A DNA stretch of 64,000 bases. Source: an uncultured Clostridium sp. GTDB taxonomy: Bacteria > Bacillota > Clostridia > Lachnospirales > Lachnospiraceae. Below, one piece after another: positions 34,960 to 43,893 of the stretch (the first letter of the stretch is position 1; each line of letters opens with the position of its first letter). Location of the stretch: assembly GCA_900538475.1 (NCBI GenBank), contig UPYT01000017.1:1-64000 (forward strand), in the 5' to 3' direction. The notes below the pieces were generated by a model, which worked only from the letters and a program-made list of their open reading frames with translations, did no database searches and was not told where the DNA came from. Made by a program: the position numbers and the translations under genes.

Positions 34960-36406
34960 GGAAAGAGGAAAAAAACGATACTTTTTTGAGAGGTTTCGGA
35001 AAACGGTCAGTCTGAAGGTGGTAATTGCCGTGCTTCTGGTGGCCTTTGGAATGATTCCCATGGTTTTGGGAACTCAGACTATGTTGAATTCCATGCGCCA
35101 GAGTCAGATTGACTCCCGTATGACAGAGGTACAGAACCACTGCCGTATTCTTGCCAGTAAAATGGCGCGGATGGGGTATCTGACAGGAGAAATGCGTGGA
35201 GGTATGGACAGTGAAATTGAGACCCTGGCAGATGTATATCACGGCCGGATTGTGGTGGTAAACCAGGATTTTCGGATTGTGACGGACACCTTTCATATTG
35301 CAGAGAAACGGCTGAATGTGGCAGAGGAGGTTCTTCGCTGCTTCCAGGGAGAGAGCAGCAGCATTTACAACAAGGATAAACATTATTTTGTGCAGACAAT
35401 CCCCATATATGCAGCTTCCTCAGATAAGAATGTAAACGGAGTTTTGGTGATCAGCGCATCTACGGAACCGATTATTTCTCTGTCAGAGGGAGTTGGGGAT
35501 AAGACCCTTCTGTTTCAGATCATTGTATTTTTAATTCTTTTGATTCTGGCAGCAGCTCTGTCCATCTGTCTGGTTCGTCCCTTCCGGGATTTTTTGGAAA
35601 AACTAAAGCTGGTAGACCAGGGAGAGTTGGATACGGACATTACGGCAGATGTTTATCTGGAAACCCGCAAAATTTCCGAGACGGTAGGACAGACACTGTC
35701 GAAGCTGCGGGCTGTGGATCAGTCCCGTCAGGAGTTTGTTTCTAATGTGTCCCATGAGCTGAAAACGCCGATTACCTCGATTCGGGTTCTGGCAGATTCT
35801 CTGATGGGCATGGGAGAGGTTCCTGTAGAGCTGTACCGGGAATTTATGGAGGATATTTCTGATGAGATTGACCGGGAAGGCAAGATTATTGACGATCTGC
35901 TGTCTCTGGTGAAGATGGACAAATCAGAGGCAGAGCTGAATATTGCTCATGTGGATATTAATCAGCTGGTAGAGCAGGTATTAAAGCGTCTTCGTCCCAT
36001 CGCCAACCGGAGGAAGGTGGAGTTGATCTACGAAAGTATCCGGCAGGTAACGGCAGATGTGGATGAGACAAAGCTGTCTCTGGTGATCACCAATCTGGTG
36101 GAAAATGCCATGAAATATAACATAGAGGAGGGCTGGGTCCGGGTTACAGTGGATGCGGATCATAAGTTCTTTTATCTGAAGGTGGCGGATTCTGGTATTG
36201 GAATTCCGGAGGAGATGCAGGATCAGATTTTTGACCGCTTTTTCCGGGTGGACAAGGCCCGTTCCAGAGAAACCGGCGGAAGCGGACTGGGGCTTGCCAT
36301 TACGCGGAATGTAGTTCTTATGCACAAGGGTGCAATCAAGCTGACCAGCAAAGAGGGGGAAGGAAGCATCTTTACCGTGCGGATTCCCCTGAAATATATT
36401 GTATAG
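34949..36406 (+). CDS. Sensor histidine kinase without an adjacent response regulator
   Basis: The 485-aa kinase has a first membrane helix (VVIAVLLVAFGMIPMVLG), an extracytoplasmic sensor domain of about 150 residues, a second helix (IIVFLILLILAAALSICLV), a HAMP-like segment, the H-box FVSNVSHELKTPITS, and the ATPase boxes NLVENAMKYN, DSGIGIPEEM and GGSGLGLAITRN. The chosen ATG overlaps the end of degV. Histidine kinases usually sit beside their regulator; none is found here, so the partner must be encoded elsewhere. It is followed 12 bp later by a GerMN lipoprotein. Confidence 0.92.
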   Translation: MENEERGKKRYFFERFRKTVSLKVVIAVLLVAFGMIPMVLGTQTMLNSMRQSQIDSRMTEVQNHCRILASKMARMGYLTGEMRGGMDSEIETLADVYHGRIVVVNQDFRIVTDTFHIAEKRLNVAEEVLRCFQGESSSIYNKDKHYFVQTIPIYAASSDKNVNGVLVISASTEPIISLSEGVGDKTLLFQIIVFLILLILAAALSICLVRPFRDFLEKLKLVDQGELDTDITADVYLETRKISETVGQTLSKLRAVDQSRQEFVSNVSHELKTPITSIRVLADSLMGMGEVPVELYREFMEDISDEIDREGKIIDDLLSLVKMDKSEAELNIAHVDINQLVEQVLKRLRPIANRRKVELIYESIRQVTADVDETKLSLVITNLVENAMKYNIEEGWVRVTVDADHKFFYLKVADSGIGIPEEMQDQIFDRFFRVDKARSRETGGSGLGLAITRNVVLMHKGAIKLTSKEGEGSIFTVRIPLKYIV

Positions 36407-36418
36407 CAGGAGGCGGAC

Positions 36419-37357
36419 ATGAGACAATTACAGAAAAGGAAGCTGATTTTCGTTCTGCTTCTGCTGGCTGTCTGGGCTTCCGGCTGCGGAAAGAAGCAGG
36501 AGCCGTTAAGAGAAGGGGAGAGAAGCTATCAGATCTATTATCTGAATCCTTCTGCGACCCGCATGGTGACCAGAGAATACCGGACGATGACCGTGGATTC
36601 AGATACTCTGGTTCAGGAGCTTCTGGATGCTCTGATGAATGTTCCGGCTGATCTGGATGCCCAGGTGCCGATTTCCGAAAAGGTGGCCTGCCAGGGGGCA
36701 AGGCAGGAAGGCATGGTGCTGTATCTGTTTTTTGACAACAATTACACCAGCATGAGCCCTGGACGGGAAATTCTCTGCAGGGCGGCTCTGACAAAAACAC
36801 TGACTCAGGTAGACGGCATTGACTACATCAGTATTTATTCTGGAGAACAGCCGCTGCTGGACAGCACAGGAATGCCTGTGGGAATGCTTTCGGATTCTGA
36901 TTTTGCAGACAGCATTTCCGACGTCAATACTTATGAAAAGACGGAGCTGACTCTGTATTTTACAGATGAATTTGGAGAAAAGCTGTATCCGGAGCAGCGA
37001 AGTGTGATGCACAATATCAATACCTCCGTTGAGAAAATGATTCTGGAGGAGCTGCTTGGCGGGCCGTCCACGCCCTGGCTGCGGCCAACTCTGGAGAGCG
37101 GTACAAAGATTCTCAATGTGTCAGTGAATGAAAATGTGTGCTACATCAATGTGGACAGCAGTTTTTTGAATAATTCCCTGGAGGTAAAGGATTATATTCC
37201 TATCTATTCCATTGTCAATTCTCTGGCAACCCAGCCTTCGGTAAACCGGGTGCAGATTTCTGTAAATGGATCCCAGGATGTGATGTTTCGGGATACGATT
37301 TCCCTGAATACCATGTTTGAAAGAAATCTTGATTATGTAGGAGGAACAGAAAATTAA
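36419..37357 (+). CDS. GerMN domain lipoprotein
   Basis: The 312-aa protein has a signal peptide with lipobox (WASGC, Cys near residue 22) and two tandem GerMN modules. The first runs about residues 50-145 (TLVQELLDALMNVP); the second about 175-295 (MILEELLGGPSTPWLRPTLE, then CYINVDSSFLNN). GerMN domains occur in germination and sporulation proteins and in lipoproteins encoded next to histidine kinases. Adjacency suggests that it modulates the kinase's extracytoplasmic sensor. Confidence 0.9.
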   Translation: MRQLQKRKLIFVLLLLAVWASGCGKKQEPLREGERSYQIYYLNPSATRMVTREYRTMTVDSDTLVQELLDALMNVPADLDAQVPISEKVACQGARQEGMVLYLFFDNNYTSMSPGREILCRAALTKTLTQVDGIDYISIYSGEQPLLDSTGMPVGMLSDSDFADSISDVNTYEKTELTLYFTDEFGEKLYPEQRSVMHNINTSVEKMILEELLGGPSTPWLRPTLESGTKILNVSVNENVCYINVDSSFLNNSLEVKDYIPIYSIVNSLATQPSVNRVQISVNGSQDVMFRDTISLNTMFERNLDYVGGTEN

Positions 37358-39749
37358 ACGACCGCTGCTTTTTTTGACAGGAGGATTCGTACTTGGAGAG
37401 GTATTGATCCTGCAACGGGGCGCGGCGCTTCAGATGCTGGCAGCAGGACTGCCGGCCGCTGCAGCAGTTTTGATTTTGTTTGGAAAAAGCAGAGAGCCCA
37501 AAGCGGGCTTTCTGGGAAGTCTGCAAATATCAGGCAGGAGCATGTGGTTATGGCTTCTGCCTGTTTTTCTTTTGGCAGGAGGTTTCCGGGCCTGGCAGGG
37601 GCAGAGTGCCTTTCAGAAGGAGATTTCACTGAACCTGGATGGAGAACGGATTACGGTGGAGGGAAGGGTAGAAAAAATAGTGCCGAAAGAGGAATGGCTG
37701 GTTTTGGAGTTGGGGGAGGCGGCTGTGAAAAAGGGGCCGGAAAGGGCGCAGGGAAAGATTCTGAAACGGCTCCAGGTATATCTGGAACAAAGGAAAAACC
37801 AGAAGACGCCGAAGGCAGGGCAGATGATTCTGGTGTCAGGAGACTGTTCGGCCTTTGACCGTTCCCGGAATCCAGGGGAGTTTGATTATCAGCTGTATTA
37901 CTGCTCCTTAAAGCTCTCTTACCGGATATTCGCAGAGAACTGGAGCGTGACCGGAGGAAGGACAGACTGGTACCGTCAGAGCCTGTTTTACTTGTCAGAG
38001 AAGGCAGGAGAAGTGCTTGACCAGGCAGCAGGAGAAGACGGAGGAATTTTCCGGGCGCTGCTTCTGGGAGATAAAAGCAGTCTTCCAGAGGAAGTAAGAA
38101 GCCTGTATCAGAAAAATGGGATTGCCCATCTTCTGGCAATCAGCGGACTTCATCTATCACTGGTCAGTATGGCTGTTTACGGCCTGCTCAGAAAGTCTGG
38201 AGCAGGCTTTGGCCTGGCTGGAATATGCGGAACAGGTGTTTTGGTCAGCTATGGAATTCTGGCAGGAGGTTCTTCTTCTATTGTCCGGGCGCTGATTATG
38301 GCCCTTTGCGGTTATGGCGCTGCCTTTCTGGGGCGAACTCCGGATCTGCTTACATCCTTGGCTCTGGCAGCTTTGTGGCTGTTTTGGGACAGTCCCTTTC
38401 TGGTATGTCAGGCTGGCGTTCAGCTGTCCTTTGGGGCGCTTTTGGGAATTGGTGCGGCGGCCCCAGGGCTGGCGGCGCTCTGGAAAGGAGAGCAGGGTGA
38501 CAGCCAGGAAAACGTTTCTGGTCTGTGCATCAGCGGCGGAATGCAGCTGGTGACTCTTCCTGTAATTCTGTTTCATTTTTTCCAGTATCCTCTGTACGGA
38601 ATTTTTCTGAACCTTATAACCGTTCCTCTTATGGGACTTGTAGTTGCTTCCGGTGGAACTGCGATTTTGTTTGGTCTTGTGCCAGGAGAAGGAGGAGCAG
38701 CTCTTCCCCGCTTTGCGGCTGGAGGTGGGAGACTGATTCTAGACTGGTATGCCTGGTGCTGCCGCTTATTTGAGCAGCTTCCTGGAAGCAGCCTGATTCT
38801 GGGACGTCCATCTTTCTGGCAGCTTGGCCTGTATTATGGAATTCTCAGCGCCTGTCTCTGGATGGGAAAGAAAAGAAATGGAAAGAAAAAAAGTATGGTT
38901 CAGAAAATGCTTCCGGCTGCGGCTGTATTTCTTTTATTTCCCTTTCCGGCAAGGGGGCTGACCGTAACTTTTCTTGATGTGGGACAGGGGGACGGAATCT
39001 GTCTGCAGACCAGACAGGGAGTGATTCTTTCCGACTGCGGAAGCAGTGATCAGAAGAATCTGGGGGAATACTGTCTGGAGCCATTTTTGAAAAGCAGAGG
39101 AATTGGGGCGGTGGATTATGCCATTGTCAGTCATGGGGATCAGGATCATATCAGCGGAATTTCCTGGCTTCTGGAACAGGAAGACGGGGTTTTTATTCGA
39201 AAGCTGGTTTTGCCGGCAGCAGGCAAGGAGGATGAAGCCTGTGTCAGACTGGCCAAACAGGCGGCTTTGCGCGGGTGTCAGGTGCTCTGGATGGGGAGAG
39301 GAGACTGCCTGCGGATGGGAAATTTAAGTCTGACCTGTCTGTACCCGGATGGCTTGGAGGCAGGGGCGCCTCCGGAGACAGACAGAAATGAGCATTCTTT
39401 GGTTCTCTGGCTGGATTATGGTTCCTTTGATATGGTTCTTACCGGAGACATGAGTCAGAAGGGGGAGCAGGCAATTCTGGAAAACAGAGGGGTGAGGGAG
39501 CAGGCAGAGGTTCTGAAAGCGGCGCATCACGGTTCACGTTTTTCCTCCTCTGAAGAATGGCTGGACGCTCTTTCGCCTGGTCAGGCTGTGATTTCCTGCG
39601 GGGAGAAAAACAGGTATGGCCATCCCCATGCAGAGGTACTGGAGCGACTAAGGAAACGGGGGATTACGGTTTACGAGACAAGACGCTGTGGGGCAGTAGA
39701 GCTTTACACAGATGGAAAAAGGATGCGCTGGGAAACCTGGCTGAAATAG
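37353..39749 (+). CDS. comEC: ComEC/Rec2 DNA-uptake channel protein
   Basis: The roughly 798-aa protein has an N-terminal membrane region, the Competence domain (GIAHLLAISGLHLSLVSMAV), and a C-terminal metallo-beta-lactamase domain (TVTFLDVGQGDGICLQT, AIVSHGDQDHISG, LKAAHHGSRFSS). It transports single-stranded DNA across the membrane. The frame has no ATG or GTG near its start. An ATT at 37353 lies 8 bp after a perfect AGGAGG (37339-37344) and gives IKRPLLFLTGGF, matching a usual MKRP-type start. A TTG at 37374 has no binding site. It overlaps the end of the GerMN gene by 5 bp. Confidence 0.88.
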   Translation: MKRPLLFLTGGFVLGEVLILQRGAALQMLAAGLPAAAAVLILFGKSREPKAGFLGSLQISGRSMWLWLLPVFLLAGGFRAWQGQSAFQKEISLNLDGERITVEGRVEKIVPKEEWLVLELGEAAVKKGPERAQGKILKRLQVYLEQRKNQKTPKAGQMILVSGDCSAFDRSRNPGEFDYQLYYCSLKLSYRIFAENWSVTGGRTDWYRQSLFYLSEKAGEVLDQAAGEDGGIFRALLLGDKSSLPEEVRSLYQKNGIAHLLAISGLHLSLVSMAVYGLLRKSGAGFGLAGICGTGVLVSYGILAGGSSSIVRALIMALCGYGAAFLGRTPDLLTSLALAALWLFWDSPFLVCQAGVQLSFGALLGIGAAAPGLAALWKGEQGDSQENVSGLCISGGMQLVTLPVILFHFFQYPLYGIFLNLITVPLMGLVVASGGTAILFGLVPGEGGAALPRFAAGGGRLILDWYAWCCRLFEQLPGSSLILGRPSFWQLGLYYGILSACLWMGKKRNGKKKSMVQKMLPAAAVFLLFPFPARGLTVTFLDVGQGDGICLQTRQGVILSDCGSSDQKNLGEYCLEPFLKSRGIGAVDYAIVSHGDQDHISGISWLLEQEDGVFIRKLVLPAAGKEDEACVRLAKQAALRGCQVLWMGRGDCLRMGNLSLTCLYPDGLEAGAPPETDRNEHSLVLWLDYGSFDMVLTGDMSQKGEQAILENRGVREQAEVLKAAHHGSRFSSSEEWLDALSPGQAVISCGEKNRYGHPHAEVLERLRKRGITVYETRRCGAVELYTDGKRMRWETWLK

Positions 39750-39819
39750 TTCCTTTTTTTGTAATAATCCTGTATAATGAAACAGAAGTGTGCCGGAAAA
39801 GCACAGTCAGGAGGATACC

Positions 39820-40791
39820 ATGCAGACATTAAATCAAGATATCAAGGAGCGCAGTTTTCGTCCGGTTTATCTGCTTTACGGAGAGGAAACCTTTCTGGTA
39901 AACAGCTATAAAAACCGCTTAAAGGAAGCGGTTCTGGGCGATGATACCATGAATTTTTCCCGATATGAGGGAAAGGGAATTGATGTCGGCGAACTGATCC
40001 GTCAGGCAGATACCATGCCGTTTTTTGCAGAAAAAAGGCTGATTCTGGTAGAAGACAGCGGCTTTTTTAAAGCCTCTTCTGAGGAACTGGCCTCTTATCT
40101 GCCCTCTATGCCGGATACCACCTGTATTATTTTTGCTGAGAGTCAGGTTGATAAGCGCAACAGACTGTACAAAAAGGTAAAGGAGCTGGGATACGCAGCG
40201 GAAATGCAGCGTCAGGATGCGGCTCAGCTTGCCCGTTGGGCCGGTGGAATTCTTGCCAGAGAAGAGCGGAAAATTACAGGCCGCACAATGGAACTGTTTT
40301 TAAGCATGACGGGAGAGGATATGGAAAATATCCGGATGGAGCTGGAAAAGCTCATCAGCTATACTATGGGAAAAGTGGTTATTACAGACGATGATGTGAA
40401 GGCAGTCTGCACTGTTCAGGTGACTAACCGGATTTTTGATATGGTATCTGCCATTGTAAACAGGCAGACAAGAAAGGCTATGGATCTGTATGAGGATCTT
40501 CTTACTTTGAAGGAGCCGCCTATGCGCATATTGTTTCTCATTGCCCGCCAGTTTAATCAGATCCTTCAGGTTAAGGAGCTGATGGCAAAGGGAATGGATA
40601 AGGGAAGCATTGCCTCCCGCCTGAAGATGCAGCCCTTTGTGGTAGGAAAAACCATGCCTCAGGCCCGCCAGTTTTCCAGAGAACAGATTCTTGAATGCGT
40701 GAAGCTGTGTGTGGAAGCGGAGGAGGCGGTAAAAAGCGGACGTCTTCAGGACAGGCTGGCGGTAGAACTTTTGATTGCCCGGGAATACTGA
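39820..40791 (+). CDS. holA: DNA polymerase III delta subunit
   Basis: The 323-aa clamp-loader subunit opens the sliding clamp. It has FRPVYLLYGEETFLVNSYKN at the N-terminus, the AAA+-like fold without a functional P-loop, the RLILVEDSGFF strand and EDMENIRMELEKLI. C-terminal RILFLIARQFNQILQVKEL is typical. The ATG at 39820 follows AGGAGGATACC. A promoter-like TTTTTTGTAATAATCC...TATAAT precedes it. The comEC-holA order is common in Firmicutes (often with rpsT close by, as here). Confidence 0.94.
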   Translation: MQTLNQDIKERSFRPVYLLYGEETFLVNSYKNRLKEAVLGDDTMNFSRYEGKGIDVGELIRQADTMPFFAEKRLILVEDSGFFKASSEELASYLPSMPDTTCIIFAESQVDKRNRLYKKVKELGYAAEMQRQDAAQLARWAGGILAREERKITGRTMELFLSMTGEDMENIRMELEKLISYTMGKVVITDDDVKAVCTVQVTNRIFDMVSAIVNRQTRKAMDLYEDLLTLKEPPMRILFLIARQFNQILQVKELMAKGMDKGSIASRLKMQPFVVGKTMPQARQFSREQILECVKLCVEAEEAVKSGRLQDRLAVELLIAREY

Positions 40792-40798
40792 ATGGCTG

Positions 40799-40963
40799 TA
40801 ATTATATAACAGTTCAGTCGTGCATCTTCTTGCCCGCTTACAGCGGACAAGAAGCTTTAGGCGTCCGCCTTATGTGGATTCAGTCAGAAAAATTCTTATG
40901 AAAGCAAACTTTCAACGAGTTTTTCTGACTGAATCCCCGCAAGGCTGAACTGTTACGTAATTA
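40799..40963. repeat. Nested inverted-repeat element
   Basis: A 165-bp intergenic element is closed by a 19-bp stem with one mismatch (40799-40817 with 40945-40963). Inside are hairpin A, CTTCTTGCCCGC (40826-40837) with GCGGACAAGAAG (40843-40854, one mismatch), a small GGCG/CGCC hairpin, and hairpin B, a perfect 17-bp stem (40876-40892 with 40920-40936) whose loop holds TGAAAG/CTTTCA. The outer arm covers the stop codon of the convergent XRE gene. No ORF or known RNA family was recognised. Confidence 0.75.
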
Positions 40964-41287
40964 TTGCTCTTCCTTGTCTGCATCATAAAGAGAAGCGATG
41001 GAGGGAGAGCGCAGATCTTTCTCCGGCATTTGATTGTCTGCCGGAAGAGCTACAGCCGGATCAATTCCCAGCTCCGGCGTAGGCGCCGAATTCATGCGGA
41101 ATTCCATAATATCCTCCACAGAGCAATTTAAAATGGTACACAGCACATCAATGGTGTGAGTTGATACATAGGAATTCTTTTTCAGCCGGTTGATTTGACC
41201 GGCGCTGATACCGTAGTATTTAATCAGACGGTACTGGGTAATGCCCCTTCTTTTCATTGTTTCCCAGAGCTGGTTGTATAAAATCAT
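40961..41287 (-). CDS. XRE family helix-turn-helix regulator
   Basis: The 108-aa protein has an N-terminal Cro/CI-like helix-turn-helix (MILYNQLWETMKRRGITQYR, then YYGISAGQINRLKKNSYVS, VLCTILNCSVEDIMEF) and a proline- and aspartate-rich tail without a known fold. The ATG at 41287 has a GAGGTGA site. It is divergent from a HAD phosphatase gene. Targets are unknown. Confidence 0.88.
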   Translation of the reverse strand: MILYNQLWETMKRRGITQYRLIKYYGISAGQINRLKKNSYVSTHTIDVLCTILNCSVEDIMEFRMNSAPTPELGIDPAVALPADNQMPEKDLRSPSIASLYDADKEEQ

Positions 41288-41379
41288 GAAATCACCTCTG
41301 GTTTTATTTAAACAGCACAATCCAGTTATGTATATTATCCATAACTGGACAATATGATACGTCAGAAAGGAATCAGACT

Positions 41380-42150
41380 ATGATAAAGGCTATATTTTTT
41401 GACATAGACGGAACCCTTCTTTCTCATACAACAGGGAGGGTTTCGGCAGAAGCAGCAGAGGCTCTGGCCCTTCTTCGGAGAAAGGGAATTCTTCTGCTTG
41501 CCGCAACAGGACGCCATATTTTGGAGTTTTCTGATCTCCCGGTCAATCATCTGGAGTTTGATGGATATGTGACCTTAAATGGTCAGCTTTGTCTGGATAG
41601 AAATAGAAAGCTTTTTTATGGAAATCCGATTGCACCGGAGGATGCCAAGCGTCTGATTTTGGTGTTTGAAAGAAGAGAAATGCCGGTTATGATTGTGGAA
41701 AAAGACAGGATGTATCTGAATTTTGTCAATGATGCGGTCCGGCGGGCCCAGGCAGATATTTCTACGCCGGTGCCGGAGACGGGCGTGTATACGGGTGAGG
41801 AAATCTATCAGTTTATTCTCTATGACAGAGGCTGGGAGGCAGATGAGCTGGTGAGAACATTAAACCAGAGCCGCATGATCCGGTGGCATGAAAGGGCTGT
41901 GGATGTGATTCCGGAAAAAGGCGGGAAGGTTGCGGGAATCCGGCGTTTTCTGGAGGATTGTTCTATAAGTCAGGAGGAAATTATGGCATTTGGTGATGGA
42001 GAGAATGACATGGATATGCTGAAATTTGCCGGAACTGGAATTGCCATGGGAAATGCAGACACGCAGGTAAAGGCCATAGCAGATGAGGTAACAGAAAGCG
42101 TAGATGAAAACGGTGTTGTCCGGGCTCTTTATCGCCACGGTCTTTTGTAA
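41380..42150 (+). CDS. HAD-IIB (Cof-type) sugar-phosphate phosphatase
   Basis: The 256-aa protein has motif I FFDIDGTLLSH with the nucleophile Asp, motif II LAATGR, the conserved Lys region PEKGGKVAGI and motif IV FGDGENDMDML. The C2 cap places it in the Cof/HAD-IIB group. It is a cytoplasmic phosphatase acting on small phosphorylated metabolites. AGAAAGGAATC precedes the ATG. The exact substrate is not predictable. Confidence 0.92.
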   Translation: MIKAIFFDIDGTLLSHTTGRVSAEAAEALALLRRKGILLLAATGRHILEFSDLPVNHLEFDGYVTLNGQLCLDRNRKLFYGNPIAPEDAKRLILVFERREMPVMIVEKDRMYLNFVNDAVRRAQADISTPVPETGVYTGEEIYQFILYDRGWEADELVRTLNQSRMIRWHERAVDVIPEKGGKVAGIRRFLEDCSISQEEIMAFGDGENDMDMLKFAGTGIAMGNADTQVKAIADEVTESVDENGVVRALYRHGLL

Positions 42151-42159
42151 GAGGAAACA

Positions 42160-42200
42160 AAAAATCCGATTCTCCACACCTGAGAATCGGATTTTTTATA
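42160..42200. terminator. Bidirectional terminator between HAD gene and rpsT
   Basis: A perfect 15-bp stem, AAAAATCCGATTCTC (42160-42174) with GAGAATCGGATTTTT (42182-42196), is U-rich on both strands. It serves the two convergent genes. Confidence 0.9.
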
Positions 42201-42224
42201 TCATATCGATCTTCCAGCCAATGA

Positions 42225-42488
42225 TTAAGCCATAGCGTTGACAGCTTTAGAAAGACGAGAAACCTTTCTGGAAGCTGTGTTCTGATGGTAAACACCCTTA
42301 CTGGTTGCTTTCTCGATTTCGGAAATAGCAGCGTTTAAAACTACCTGAGCAGCAGCCTTGTCTCCGGCAGTTACAGCAGCGTCAACCTTCTTGCAAGCAG
42401 TTTTTACTTTGGATCTGATTGCTTTGTTTCTAGCAGCTTTGGTTTCGTTTACTAAAATTCTTTTTTTAGCAGATTTAATGTTAGCCAA
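42225..42488 (-). CDS. rpsT: 30S ribosomal protein S20, TTG start
   Basis: The 87-aa basic protein binds 16S rRNA. The N-terminus ANIKSAKKRILVNETKAARN and the Lys/Ala-rich helices are diagnostic. A family-standard N-terminus requires TTG at 42488, which follows GGAGGTG at 6 bp; the in-frame TTG at 42503 would add five foreign residues and overlap that site. A non-ATG start is also known for E. coli rpsT, where it takes part in autoregulation. Confidence 0.95.
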   Translation of the reverse strand: MANIKSAKKRILVNETKAARNKAIRSKVKTACKKVDAAVTAGDKAAAQVVLNAAISEIEKATSKGVYHQNTASRKVSRLSKAVNAMA

Positions 42489-42578
42489 TCTGGGCACCTC
42501 CAATTATAAATTTTATTCATAGTCTTTGGTTTGCATCAAAGTCTGGACACGGACAGTTCAATGTAAACATACTTTTGT

Positions 42579-42607
42579 ATTCTAACCAATCCATCAGGAA
42601 AAGTCAA
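42579..42607 (-). promoter_or_regulatory. Promoter of rpsT
   Basis: Minus-strand TTGACT (42607-42602), 17-bp spacer, TAGAAT (42584-42579), about 90 bp before the start, leaving a leader that could hold a translational control site. Confidence 0.65.
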
Positions 42608-42707
42608 TACATAAAAGGCAGTTTTTTGAGAAAAAATAGGAACTGTTCAGGAAAATGACGTATTTGAAGAGCAGATCTGCGGGAAGCAGATGATTGGAGA
42701 GTGAAAA

Positions 42708-43775
42708 ATGAAAAATTCAGGAATAAAAACGGAAAAAAGAGAATTTCAGGTTCGTACAGACCTGGCTCTGGAACAGCGGGAATGCGTTCCAGGGGACGGC
42801 GGCGAAATAGCAGGCGTGTCTCTGCGGGAATGGACAGGGGAGCAGTCTCTGGTCAAGCTGTCGGAGGTAAGGATTCTTGACGGCCGTGGGGCGGAAGCCA
42901 TGGGAAAGCCCCAGGGAACCTACCTGACTTTGGAGGCGCCTCAGCTGGCAAAGAGGGGAGAAGAATGTCAGGAGGCGGTTTCCCGGGAGCTGGCTATACA
43001 GATACAGCGGCTGTCGGCTTCACTTTTGAAACATCACCTGACAGGCAGGGAGGGGAATGAGGCGGAAGCAGGCATTCGGATTCTTGCAGTTGGTCTGGGA
43101 AATCATCTGGTGACGCCGGACAGTCTCGGACCAGAAACTATAGGAAACCTTCAGATGACCAGGCATCTGGAAAGCCAGATGGGGCCAGGATTTTGCAGTG
43201 AGCGCGGTCTTCCTGTTCTCAGTGGAATTGTACCTGGTGTCATGGCCCAGACCGGGATGGAAACGGCAGAAATTTTAAAGGGAATTATCAGGGAAACAAG
43301 ACCGCAGCTTGTGATTGCCATTGACGCTCTGGCAGCCAGAAGTATCCGCCGTCTGGGAACCACAATCCAGCTGACAGACACAGGCATCCATCCAGGCTCC
43401 GGAGTGGGAAACCACAGGCACAGTCTGACAGAAGAAAGCCTGGGGGTTCCTGTTCTGGCCATTGGCGTACCTACAGTAGTGGGGGCGGCGGCCATTGTCC
43501 ATGATACAGTCAATACCATGATTCAGGCTTTGGCAGACAGCAGAGAAACCAGGGGAATGGGAGAGTTTGTGCGCGATATGGGGCCAGAAGAGCAGTACAG
43601 CTTGATTCGGGAGCTTCTTGAGCCGGAATTTGGAAGCCTTTATGTTACGCCTCCGGATATTGATCAAACCATAAAGCAGCTGGGGGATACGATTTCCCAG
43701 GGAATCCATGGGGCTTTTTTTCCCTCTGTTTTTTCGGAAGCACCCGGTTGTAAAGGAGCGGATTCTGTGATATGA
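42708..43775 (+). CDS. gpr: GPR endopeptidase (spore germination protease)
   Basis: The 355-aa protease degrades small acid-soluble spore proteins during germination. The N-terminus contains EFQVRTDLALEQRE, which matches the segment around the zymogen processing site. Core motifs are ILAVGLGNHLVTPDSLGPET, PGVMAQTGMETAEI, VIAIDALAARSI, TDTGIHPGSGVGN and AIGVPTVVGAA. It shows that the host forms spores. The start has a GGAGAG site. Expression should be forespore-specific, but I did not identify a sigma-G promoter. Confidence 0.96.
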   Translation: MKNSGIKTEKREFQVRTDLALEQRECVPGDGGEIAGVSLREWTGEQSLVKLSEVRILDGRGAEAMGKPQGTYLTLEAPQLAKRGEECQEAVSRELAIQIQRLSASLLKHHLTGREGNEAEAGIRILAVGLGNHLVTPDSLGPETIGNLQMTRHLESQMGPGFCSERGLPVLSGIVPGVMAQTGMETAEILKGIIRETRPQLVIAIDALAARSIRRLGTTIQLTDTGIHPGSGVGNHRHSLTEESLGVPVLAIGVPTVVGAAAIVHDTVNTMIQALADSRETRGMGEFVRDMGPEEQYSLIRELLEPEFGSLYVTPPDIDQTIKQLGDTISQGIHGAFFPSVFSEAPGCKGADSVI

Positions 43776-43776
43776 T
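43748..43776 (+). promoter_or_regulatory. Promoter of the TSUP permease gene
   Basis: TTGTAA (43748-43753), 17-bp spacer, TATGAT (43771-43776), overlapping the end of gpr. The leader of about 110 nt contains a GCTTAT/ATAAGC hairpin around 43845-43861 but no riboswitch that I recognise. Confidence 0.55.
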
Positions 43777-43893
43777 AGCTTGTAGCTTTGTGCCGAAAAC
43801 GGGCTGAATCTTTTCAGGAAGGGATACCAGTCTGAAAGCAGCGGCTTATCCGGCATAAGCAGACATAATAACGATACGAAAGAGAGAAGAACA

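Noticed and set aside
40799..40963. CRISPR-like repeats
   Set aside because: The repeats are single inverted pairs, not regularly spaced direct repeats with unique spacers.
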